The notes beneath the pieces are model-generated. The model saw only the letters and a list, made by a program, of their open reading frames with translations, made no database searches and had not been told where the DNA came from. From Synergistaceae bacterium (GTDB lineage: Bacteria; Synergistota; Synergistia; Synergistales; Synergistaceae): a stretch of 6,076 nt of DNA. A program made the translations under genes and the position numbers. The stretch lies in the NCBI GenBank assembly GCA_031283975.1, contig JAITAT010000191.1, forward strand, positions 1 to 6,076, read 5' to 3'. Below, piece by piece: positions 1 to 5,357 of this stretch; positions within the stretch are counted from its first letter, which is position 1; the number at the start of each line of letters is the position of its first letter.

Positions 1-995
1 GCGATCATGCGCTCGGGGTCTCTTTTACCATAGTTGAAGGCTATGTAGGGCGTGAGTGCGATGGTGACACCGTTGAGAAAGTTGAACGCCAACTCCTCGA
101 CCCTGAGGCCCAGCATCCACGATGCGACCGCGCGATGACCGAACGGCGAAAGTATCCTGTTGACGCTTCCCATGCCGAGCGCAGCGCTTGCGGTCGAGAG
201 CCCGACCGGCACGCCTATCAGCAGGATCGGCTTCCAGTATTTCATCAGCCAGTGTTTTGGCAGTGTCAGCGGCGATATCATTATGGCACTGCTCTCTTTC
301 ATCTTGTGGAACAGATAAATCGACGAAACGATGCGCGATATCCACGTAGCTATAGCCGCGCCCGCTATGCCCCATCCGAACGTGAATATGAGCAGAGGAT
401 CGAGAGCTATGTTGATGGCGTTCGCTATGGAAATGGCCTTGAAGGGTGTGACCGTGTTGCCCTGCGCCCTGAACACGGTGTTGGCCATATATGTGTAACC
501 CATAAAGGGAAGCATCAGCGGAACCCACATATTGTAAAGCCAGCACATCCGCAGAAGCGTTCCGTTTCCCCCCGCTCCTATCACCGAAAAAAGCGCGTTC
601 GATACCGGAGGGATGGTAAGTGGAACGGATATGAGACATACCACGTACAGCAGCGACAGCCCGCTTTTTGCCACATGCCTGGCCGAAGTTACGTCCTTGC
701 GCCCCAAACAGCGGCCCATGAGAGCGATTGAACCGTTCGCGACACATTCCAGCGTCGCGAACACGCACATGTTTATAGGTCCGGTGAAAGACATGGCCGC
801 CATCGGCAGTTCACCCAGCCATGACACGAATATGGTATCCACGAGATGAAGTAGGGTGTTGAATACGAAAAGCCCTATCGACGGAATGGCCAGTTTGAGT
901 ATCGCCGACATCGGGGAGTCATTGCCCAGATCCGCTTTCCCCAGGAAAAATCCGGTTTTTGCGATGATATTTGAAACTTTCTTTAAAACGCTCAT
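1..995 (-). CDS. MATE-family efflux transporter, N-terminal 331 residues (3' end outside window)
   Basis: Inner-membrane antiporter of the MATE (NorM/DinF-like) family, expected to expel cationic drugs or metabolites using a Na+ or H+ gradient. The frame is open from the ATG at 995 to the window edge; 331 of a usual 440-480 residues are visible, about nine of twelve helices. Family signatures seen are LAIPSIGLFVFNTLLHLVDT at 35-54 (helix 1), the helix-2/3 stretch ending in GRCLGRKD near 94-101, the FRAQGN loop at 175-180, ALDPLLIF at 197-204, GIAGAAIAT at 209-217, and FNYGKRDPERM at 320-330, equivalent to the second-half YNYGA-D-ER motif. The only good SD, GGAGGA (1013-1018), lies 17 nt before the ATG, which is long. 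No in-frame ATG, GTG or TTG lies closer, and the next Met (residue 29, at 911) lacks an SD and would clip the N-terminal tail. Substrate cannot be told from sequence. Family call is sure; the exact start is less so. Confidence 0.93.
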   Translation of the reverse strand, partial: MSVLKKVSNIIAKTGFFLGKADLGNDSPMSAILKLAIPSIGLFVFNTLLHLVDTIFVSWLGELPMAAMSFTGPINMCVFATLECVANGSIALMGRCLGRKDVTSARHVAKSGLSLLYVVCLISVPLTIPPVSNALFSVIGAGGNGTLLRMCWLYNMWVPLMLPFMGYTYMANTVFRAQGNTVTPFKAISIANAINIALDPLLIFTFGWGIAGAAIATWISRIVSSIYLFHKMKESSAIMISPLTLPKHWLMKYWKPILLIGVPVGLSTASAALGMGSVNRILSPFGHRAVASWMLGLRVEELAFNFLNGVTIALTPYIAFNYGKRDPERMI

Positions 996-1071
996 TTTTA
1001 TTAGAAAAATATTCCTCCGCTTCGCAAAAACCGCCGGAATGCCTATCACAACAGCTTGTCAGATACACGGG

Positions 1072-1093
1072 CGCCGCCTCAGTTCACGCGGCG
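1072..1093 (-). promoter_or_regulatory. GC-rich hairpin in the 5' leader of the MATE gene
   Basis: CGCCGC (1072-1077) and GCGGCG (1088-1093) form a perfect 6-bp stem around a 10-nt loop. It lies between the proposed MATE transcription start (about 1117) and its SD (1013-1018), so it would fold in the leader RNA. No T-run follows on the minus strand, so it is not an intrinsic terminator by itself. A regulatory role is only a possibility. Confidence 0.3.
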
Positions 1094-1123
1094 GGACATT
1101 TATTCAACAATTTCTCCACCATA

Positions 1124-1151
1124 AGTATAGTTTAAAAGTTTATATTTACAA
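1124..1151 (-). promoter_or_regulatory. Candidate sigma-70-type promoter for the MATE gene
   Basis: Read on the minus strand: -35 TTGTAA (1151-1146), 16-nt spacer, -10 TATACT (1129-1124). This matches consensus at 4/6 and 5/6 positions and sits in the most AT-rich stretch of the spacer. The start would fall near 1117, leaving an untranslated leader of about 120 nt before the ATG at 995. That is long enough for leader-level control. Confidence 0.5.
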
Positions 1152-1250
1152 GTGGAAACCTCAGCATTTTGATGGAGGATTTTGAAACAGCTGATTCTGA
1201 ACTTCAAGGACATTGGCGTTCTACGTCCTACACATTCGTGTCCGTTGGCG

Positions 1251-1279
1251 TTTACTTTTTCCCGTTTCGGTGGTAAAAT
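1251..1279 (+). promoter_or_regulatory. Candidate sigma-70-type promoter for rpsD
   Basis: -35 TTTACT (1251-1256), ideal 17-nt spacer, -10 TAAAAT (1274-1279), matching consensus at 4/6 and 5/6 positions. The start would be near 1286, giving a leader of about 73 nt that contains the hairpin at 1297-1322 and the SD at 1346-1351. An 8-bp direct repeat, TTGGCGTT, lies at 1213-1220 and 1245-1252, the second copy running into the -35 box. No other gene precedes rpsD on this strand in the window, so this promoter probably drives it alone. Confidence 0.6.
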
Positions 1280-1296
1280 CCATTGGCTGAATAAAT

Positions 1297-1322
1297 GAGC
1301 CCGTCGGCTTTGCCGAGGGCTC
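1297..1322 (+). promoter_or_regulatory. Hairpin in the rpsD mRNA leader, possible S4 autoregulatory element
   Basis: GAGCCC (1297-1302) pairs with GGGCTC (1317-1322), and inside that CGGC (1305-1308) pairs with GCCG (1312-1315) around a TTT loop, with a small GT/A internal bulge. The downstream sequence has no T-run, so it is not a terminator. It starts about 11 nt after the proposed transcription start and ends 23 nt before the SD. S4 of E. coli and B. subtilis is known to bind leader or intercistronic RNA and repress its own translation. Applying that here is inference from position; the structure does not obviously copy a known S4 leader. Confidence 0.4.
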
Positions 1323-1358
1323 TATATTGCTTAATATTATAAATGAAGGAGTGTCGTC

Positions 1359-1961
1359 ATGGCAACGAGAAGAGAGCCGAGGTTCAAGCTCTGCCGCCGT
1401 CTGGGAGTCAACGTTTACAATCATCCCAAAGCGCTCAAAAGGGTGAGCGCTCAGGCGCAGAAGGGCGGAAGGGCTGGGAAAAAAACTTCCGAGTACGGTC
1501 TCCAATTGATGGAAAAGCAGAAGATAAAGGCCTACTACGGAGTGTTGGAGCGTCAGTTCGTCCGTTACTACAAAATGGGGCAGAAGAGTTCGGAGCCTAC
1601 GGGCGCGGCGATGCTCAAAAGTCTCGAATGCATGCTCGACAATCTCGTCTATCGCATAGGATTCGGCAGATCCATACGGCAATCACGCCAATTGGTCAAC
1701 CACGGGCATATATTGGTGAACGGCAGGAAGCTCGATATTCCGTCCTATTCCTGCAAGCCGGGCGACGTGATATCTCTCCGCGAAAAATCGCGCGAAAACG
1801 AGGAAATACGCTCCTGTTTTCAGGATCTTCGCAACTACGATCTGAAATATATCGAGAAGAATTTCGAACAGTTCAGCGGCGCACTGACCCACGAACCGCA
1901 GCGCGACGAGATACCCATCGACGCGAACGAAATCCTGGTGGTCGAGTTGTTCTCAAAATAA
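1359..1961 (+). CDS. rpsD: 30S ribosomal protein S4, zinc-free (C-minus) type
   Basis: S4 binds the 5' domain of 16S rRNA and nucleates assembly of the small subunit. The 200-residue length fits the family. The N-terminal S4 domain covers roughly 1-90, with [20 protein letters not shown] at 42-61. The S4 RNA-binding fold is at about 92-150 ([20 protein letters not shown], then [18 protein letters not shown]). The C-terminus is the usual ILVVELFSK. Zinc-binding S4 proteins carry four N-terminal cysteines. Here only Cys12 remains in that region, so no zinc site can form. The start is fixed by AAGGAG (1346-1351) 7 nt before the ATG. The gene has its own promoter and terminator and is not beside rpsM, rpsK or rpoA, as also happens in Bacillus. 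A zinc-ligating paralogue may exist elsewhere in the genome; this window cannot tell. Confidence 0.98.
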   Translation: MATRREPRFKLCRRLGVNVYNHPKALKRVSAQAQKGGRAGKKTSEYGLQLMEKQKIKAYYGVLERQFVRYYKMGQKSSEPTGAAMLKSLECMLDNLVYRIGFGRSIRQSRQLVNHGHILVNGRKLDIPSYSCKPGDVISLREKSRENEEIRSCFQDLRNYDLKYIEKNFEQFSGALTHEPQRDEIPIDANEILVVELFSK

Positions 1962-2010
1962 AACGGCGTTTAACGCGGCGCCCACATATATCCGAGACGC
2001 GGCACATACC

Positions 2011-2051
2011 CCGCGGGCCCTCCGGCGAAACGGAAAGCCCGCGGTTTTTTT
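2011..2051 (+). terminator. Strong intrinsic terminator of rpsD
   Basis: CCGCGGGC (2011-2018) pairs perfectly with GCCCGCGG (2037-2044), followed at once by seven T residues (2045-2051). The loop contains a second 4-bp stem, TCCG (2021-2024) with CGGA (2031-2034), capped by GCGAAA. It begins 49 bp after the rpsD stop. On the opposite strand the stem would also form, but no T-run follows it, so it probably works only for rpsD and at most as a pause or stabilising 3' hairpin for the convergent operon. Confidence 0.93.
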
Positions 2052-2063
2052 GTCCGTAAGCGC

Positions 2064-2765
2064 CTACTCTTCGGTGACCGATTTCAACCCGTCTATCTCG
2101 TCGACCGGCAGGGAGAGCACCACTCCCTGGGCGTCGGTGTGCATTCCGCACGCCTGCGACAGCGCTCGCATTATGTCGTTTTTCATATCGTGTTTCGTGA
2201 GTATGGCCACAATGTCTTTTTCGAGCTGAGGGACTATGCCGAAAAATTTGCCGTCGCTCTCGGAAGTGGACTTCCTGCCGTGCAGCACCGTGCCTCCGCG
2301 CGCTCCCGCGGCTTTGGCGGCCGTCATCAGCGCGTCGAGGTGCCCCTGATTGATGATGGCCAGTATCATGTCGTATTTTGCCGCGGCTTTGCCATTTTCC
2401 ACTTTTTCGTCATCCCCTTTGTTCTCGAAATCCTTTGTTATCAACTTGAGCGCCGCGCCGGACACTCCGGTTATAGGCATGGTGAACGCTATGCCCCTCC
2501 CCGGTTTTGACAGATGTATTCTGTCGGATATCAGACGCAGCAGATTACCCGACGCCGCCTCCGGTATCAGGCAGCAGATTACGGACTTGTCCACCGAATT
2601 GAGACCGAGCAGCGCCAAGATGTCCGACCCCGCCGTGCCTTCACCGAGAGTGATGAAATTGAAACGAATCTGTTCCTCCGCCAGAATGTCGGAGACTTTT
2701 TGCGACCAGGTCCGGTCGACGATGACGCCCAGCACCTTCAGGGCGAGTGGTTTGCTGTCGCTCAC
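2064..2765 (-). CDS. Tandem PII-like (GlnB-superfamily) regulator, partner of the DUF1538 transporter
   Basis: A soluble protein of 233 residues, about twice the usual 110 of a PII protein, with no membrane segment. Two PII-like units can be read: 9-110 and 131-222, joined by a charged linker (111-130). Each shows a beta-alpha-beta start (LGVIVDRTWSQKVSDILAEE; ILAIINQGHLDALMTAAKAA) and a late B-loop/strand motif (GRGIAFTMPI at 89-98; DAQGVVLSLPV at 211-221) comparable to GDGKIFV-PV of GlnK. The T-loop region of the second unit (about 164-175) is short and has no tyrosine, so GlnD-type uridylylation at a Tyr51 equivalent is unlikely. PII proteins typically bind adenine nucleotides and gate transporters or enzymes, as GlnK-AmtB and SbtB-SbtA do. 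The start is GTG at 2765, set by AGGAGG (2775-2780) 9 nt upstream inside the last codons of the DUF1538 gene. The two genes are 4 bp apart and surely co-transcribed. Ligand and target are inferred. Confidence 0.83.
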   Translation of the reverse strand: MSDSKPLALKVLGVIVDRTWSQKVSDILAEEQIRFNFITLGEGTAGSDILALLGLNSVDKSVICCLIPEAASGNLLRLISDRIHLSKPGRGIAFTMPITGVSGAALKLITKDFENKGDDEKVENGKAAAKYDMILAIINQGHLDALMTAAKAAGARGGTVLHGRKSTSESDGKFFGIVPQLEKDIVAILTKHDMKNDIMRALSQACGMHTDAQGVVLSLPVDEIDGLKSVTEE

Positions 2766-2769
2766 CGGG

Positions 2770-4305
2770 TTATTCCTCCTCGTAATCGACTATTTCATCG
2801 GAAAGCGCGATAGCGGCCGTTTCCGCGGCTCCGGCTGTCTCGTGTTCCACGGCTACTCTGGCCTGGCGCGCGTAGATCAGGCCCATCAGTTGTATCGTTA
2901 TCAGCGGCGTCATGGCGACCATCGCCACAACGCCGAAAGCGTCCGTCATTACGTTTCCGCCTATGCTTTCGCAAGCTCCTATGGTGAGCGGGATCAGGAA
3001 AGTCGATGTCATCGGTCCGCTCGCAACGCCCCCTGAGTCGAACGCTATGCCGGTGAATATTTTGGGCGCGAAGAAGGTCAGCGCGAGCGCGATGGCATAT
3101 CCGGGCACAAGCAGCCAGAAAATGGACATGCCGGTCAGTATGCGCAGCATGGACATGGCGAGCGATACGGCGACTCCTATCGAAAGGGAACGCTTCATCG
3201 CTTTTTGAGAGACCACGCCCTCGGAAATTTCCTCGACCTGTTTGTTTAGAAGGTGCACCGCCGGTTCCGCCGCGACTATGTAATAGCCGATTATCATTCC
3301 CAACGGCGGCAGAAGCCATTTGTATTCGCTCGCGGCGATCTGGGAGCCGAGAAGGTGCCCCATCGGGATGAATCCCACATTGACCCCGGTTAGGAACAGC
3401 ACCAGACCCGTCAGAGTATAGACCAGGCCCACGCACACCGTCATGAGCTGTTTTTTGGAAAAATGCCTGAATATTATCTGAAAGAACAGGAAAAATACGC
3501 ACACCGGAACGAGAGCGACGGCGACCTCCTCACAATACCGCGGCAGCCGGATCATATACTGCTGAACGACGTCCTTCGTCGTCAGCACTTCGGGCAGTTC
3601 AACCGGAATATAGGCCGCGTCGGACGGATTGTAGCCTATGCCGAGCAGCAAAACAGCCAATATGGGCCCGATGCTGCATATCGCCACGAGACCGAAGCTG
3701 TCCTCCTGCGAGTTCTGACCGCCGCGCGCCGACGACAAGCCGATGCCGAGCGCCATTATGAAAGGCACGGTTATCGGTCCCGTGGTGACTCCGCCCGAGT
3801 CGAAAGCCACCGAGATAAAATCTCCCGGCGCGAAGGCGGATATCGAAAACAGCGCCAGATAGAAAAAAATCAGAAGATATCCGAGACTCACCTTGAACAA
3901 TATGCGCAGCATGGCGATGACGAGGAAAATCCCCACGCCGAACGCGACGGTTCCGATGAGTACTCTGTTCGGAATGGCCATCACCTGATTCGCCAGCACC
4001 TGGAGGTCGGGTTCCGCCGCCGTAACGATAAAACCTATCAAAAAGCTGACTGTCACCACAAACCACAGCTTGTGCGTTTTCACAAACTGCGCTCCGACCG
4101 CCTCTCCCATGGGTATCATGGCTATCTCGGCCCCGAGGGAGAAAAACCCCATGCCTACTATCAAAAGCCCGGCGCCCGCCACAAACATCACGGTCGTGCC
4201 AATGGAAATCGATGGAAACGCGTAGCTCAGGACGAAGACTATAATGCTTATGGGTACGACGGAGGACAGTGCTTCGAGAGTCTTGCCCTTGAGTTTTTTG
4301 TTCAT
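2770..4305 (-). CDS. Double-DUF1538 membrane protein, probable cation/proton antiporter
   Basis: A polytopic inner-membrane protein of 511 residues built from two homologous halves. Half 1 has IPMGE (64-68), AAEPDLQVLANQV (96-108), MLRIL (132-136), AFDSGGVTTGP (167-177) and EDSFGLVA (201-208). Half 2 repeats them as IPMGH (313-317), AAEPAVHLLNKQV (345-357), MLRIL (386-390), AFDSGGVASGP (421-431) and TDAFGVVA (454-461), at a constant offset of 249-254. Acidic residues in AAEP, FDSGG and (E/T)DxFG lie in or beside hydrophobic segments and are candidate ion ligands. As I recall, a paired DUF1538 system from Halomonas (UmpA with UmpB) was reported as a Na+(Li+,K+)/H+ antiporter; this gene looks like a single-chain fusion of such a pair. 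The start at 4305 has GAGG (4313-4316) 7 nt upstream; an in-frame ATG at 4365 lacks an SD and adds 20 polar residues. The acidic tail ends in EEE, whose codons form the SD of the next gene. Family certain, transported ion inferred. Confidence 0.9.
   Translation of the reverse strand: MNKKLKGKTLEALSSVVPISIIVFVLSYAFPSISIGTTVMFVAGAGLLIVGMGFFSLGAEIAMIPMGEAVGAQFVKTHKLWFVVTVSFLIGFIVTAAEPDLQVLANQVMAIPNRVLIGTVAFGVGIFLVIAMLRILFKVSLGYLLIFFYLALFSISAFAPGDFISVAFDSGGVTTGPITVPFIMALGIGLSSARGGQNSQEDSFGLVAICSIGPILAVLLLGIGYNPSDAAYIPVELPEVLTTKDVVQQYMIRLPRYCEEVAVALVPVCVFFLFFQIIFRHFSKKQLMTVCVGLVYTLTGLVLFLTGVNVGFIPMGHLLGSQIAASEYKWLLPPLGMIIGYYIVAAEPAVHLLNKQVEEISEGVVSQKAMKRSLSIGVAVSLAMSMLRILTGMSIFWLLVPGYAIALALTFFAPKIFTGIAFDSGGVASGPMTSTFLIPLTIGACESIGGNVMTDAFGVVAMVAMTPLITIQLMGLIYARQARVAVEHETAGAAETAAIALSDEIVDYEEE
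2775..2780 (-). promoter_or_regulatory. Ribosome binding site inside the DUF1538 gene that sets the GTG start of the PII-like gene
   Basis: On the minus strand the last codons of the transporter, GAG GAG GAA TAA, contain AGGAGG, 9 nt before GTG at 2765. No ATG competes nearby. Ribosomes finishing the transporter end on top of this site, so translation of transporter and regulator is probably coupled, keeping the two proteins in a set ratio. Confidence 0.8.
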
Positions 4306-4373
4306 CCCGGCGCCTCGTTTCCCTTGAGATTCGTAGTTCCACTCCGTGCTTCCGAAGGATAACACAATTTTAT

Positions 4374-4403
4374 TTGCCGCGCTATTTTTTTAAGGCGTAT
4401 AAT
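4374..4403 (+). promoter_or_regulatory. Candidate sigma-70-type promoter for the leader ORF and zupT
   Basis: -35 TTGCCG (4374-4379, 4/6 match), 18-nt spacer, and a perfect -10 TATAAT (4398-4403). Transcription would begin near 4410, about 59 nt before the leader ATG at 4469. The promoter sits between the divergent DUF1538 start (4305) and zupT. I could not find an equally good promoter on the minus strand for the DUF1538 operon in this spacer. Confidence 0.55.
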
Positions 4404-4419
4404 CTTATCCGAACTTCGA

Positions 4420-4439
4420 TTGTGAATTTTTATTTACAA
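4420..4439 (+). promoter_or_regulatory. AT-rich inverted repeat, candidate operator upstream of zupT
   Basis: TTGTGAAT (4420-4427) and ATTTACAA (4432-4439) are inverted copies with one mismatch, separated by TTTT. The repeat lies about 10-30 bp downstream of the proposed zupT start site, a typical place for a repressor to block transcription. It resembles half-sites used by Rex (TTGTGAA) and CRP-like factors (TGTGA) but has two extra bases of spacing relative to both, and it does not match a Zur or Fur box. The regulator is unknown. Confidence 0.33.
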
Positions 4440-4468
4440 CGCGAATCATAAAGTTTGGAGGTGTTCCG

Positions 4469-4510
4469 ATGCGCGCGCGGCGAAAGACAGGATCGGCCGG
4501 ATCGCTATGA
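4469..4510 (+). CDS. Probable 13-residue leader peptide, stop overlapping the zupT start
   Basis: ATG at 4469 has a near-perfect SD, GGAGGTG (4457-4463), 5-6 nt upstream, the best ribosome binding site in front of zupT. The frame reads MRARRKTGSAGSL and then TGA at 4508-4510, which overlaps the zupT ATG (4507-4509) as ATGA. The zupT ATG itself has only weak purine stretches upstream (AGGA at 4489-4492, 14 nt away). The simplest reading is that ribosomes load at the leader, terminate and reinitiate on zupT, so the leader sets zupT expression. The peptide is basic, with four Arg/Lys in its first six residues, and has no recognisable function. The alternative, that this is a chance frame and zupT uses a poor SD, cannot be excluded. 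Confidence 0.5.
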   Translation: MRARRKTGSAGSL

Positions 4511-5337
4511 ACGACGAGGCTGTGGTTTTCGCTTTCGGATTGACGCTCTTCGCGGGGCTTTCCACCGGGATAGGCTCATTGCTGGCTTTTTTCGCCAAAC
4601 GCACCAACACGCGTCTGTTGTGCGTCAGCATGGGGTTTTCGGCGGGCGTCATGATCTATGTGTCGTTTGTGGAGATATTCGACGCGGCGAAGATCAATCT
4701 GATCGGGCTGTACGGCACGAGATGGGGAACCGCCGCAACCGTGGCGGCGTTTTTTACAGGCATGGCTCTGATCGCCGTCATCGATAAGTTCGTCCCGGAA
4801 TCCGACAATCCTCACGAGGCGCACTCCGTGGAGGAAATGTCGCTCGAGCCGCGCGAACACGCCGAAAAGCACAACGATATGGCGGCGCTCCACCGCGCGG
4901 GCATTTTCACCGCCATAGCCATAGCGATCCACAATTTCCCCGAAGGGCTGGTCACTTTTACCTCCGCCCTCATCGATCCGAATCTCGGCGTCGCCATATC
5001 AGTCGCCGTCGCCATCCACAATATACCGGAGGGCATAGCCGTCTCCGTGCCGTTGTTTTACGCCACCGGCGACCGCAAAAAGGCGTTCGTATATTCTTTT
5101 CTGTCGGGCCTGTCCGAGCCGCTGGGCGCGCTGGTGGGGTACGCCATACTGTCGCCCTTTTTGTCGGAGGGGGTCATAGGCTTTTTGTTCGCCGGCGTCG
5201 CCGGGATAATGGTGTTCATATCGTTCGACGAGCTTCTTCCCGCCGCGGAGGAATACGGGGAACACCACTTGAGCGTCTACGGAATGGTGGGCGGCATGAT
5301 ATTGATGGCGGTGTCGCTGCTGCTTTTTATAGACTGA
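4507..5337 (+). CDS. zupT: ZupT-type zinc/divalent metal transporter (ZIP family)
   Basis: Inner-membrane ZIP transporter expected to import Zn2+ and, with less specificity, Fe2+, Mn2+ or Co2+. It has 276 residues against 257 for E. coli ZupT. Eight hydrophobic segments can be seen. The signature metal-site motifs are both intact: HNFPEG (142-147, helix 4) and HNIPEG (171-176, helix 5), with a further acidic residue at Glu56 in SFVEIF (helix 2). The cytosolic loop between helices 3 and 4 (about 98-130) carries five histidines (103, 106, 118, 122, 129) and many Glu/Asp, as is usual for metal-sensing loops. FDELLP at 240-245 and a short periplasmic C-terminus complete the fold. No in-frame ATG, GTG or TTG exists upstream back to the promoter, so ATG 4507 is the start despite its weak SD. 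It is translationally coupled to the leader ORF and divergent from the DUF1538 operon. Metal preference is inferred from the family. Confidence 0.95.
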   Translation: MNDEAVVFAFGLTLFAGLSTGIGSLLAFFAKRTNTRLLCVSMGFSAGVMIYVSFVEIFDAAKINLIGLYGTRWGTAATVAAFFTGMALIAVIDKFVPESDNPHEAHSVEEMSLEPREHAEKHNDMAALHRAGIFTAIAIAIHNFPEGLVTFTSALIDPNLGVAISVAVAIHNIPEGIAVSVPLFYATGDRKKAFVYSFLSGLSEPLGALVGYAILSPFLSEGVIGFLFAGVAGIMVFISFDELLPAAEEYGEHHLSVYGMVGGMILMAVSLLLFID

Positions 5338-5357
5338 TACCAAGCCGCTCAGGCGGA

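Noticed and set aside
25..768. A 247-codon minus-strand open frame within the MATE region.
   Set aside because: It is out of frame with the real MATE reading frame (995 to the window edge), which shows helices and family motifs throughout. The 247-codon product is polar, rich in His/Arg/Ser and unlike any membrane protein.
1172..1276. A 34-codon plus-strand ORF starting ATG GAG GAT between MATE and rpsD.
   Set aside because: It has no SD, ends inside the proposed rpsD -10 box, and its product has no recognisable feature.
1182..1298. A 38-codon TTG-started ORF after GGAGGA (1174-1179), reading LKQLILNFKDIG at its start.
   Set aside because: The SD-like GGAGGA is only 2 nt from the TTG, too close to work, and the ORF crosses the rpsD promoter. 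It could be a worn gene fragment, but nothing confirms it.
2011..2051. Reading the rpsD terminator as a bidirectional terminator for the convergent PII-like gene.
   Set aside because: The minus-strand stem is followed by GGTATGTGCC with no T-run, so intrinsic termination in that direction is not supported.
3463..4362. A 299-codon plus-strand open frame opposite the DUF1538 gene.
   Set aside because: Its product is rich in Arg, His, Gln and Tyr with no family features, and it lies wholly against a gene with clear membrane and repeat motifs. It is a GC-biased shadow, as are the long frames opposite or out of frame with the MATE, rpsD, PII-like, zupT and MscS genes.
4398..4426. A minus-strand promoter for the DUF1538 operon using TTCACA (4426-4421) as -35.
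   Set aside because: At a 17-nt spacing the -10 would be ATTATA, matching consensus at only two positions; TAAGAT nearby is just 13 nt away. The operon's promoter was not found with confidence.
4420..4439. A Rex operator upstream of zupT.
   Set aside because: The left half is the Rex half-site TTGTGAA, but the right half has one mismatch (TTTACAA) and the spacing is six rather than four bases. It is therefore kept only as an unassigned inverted repeat.
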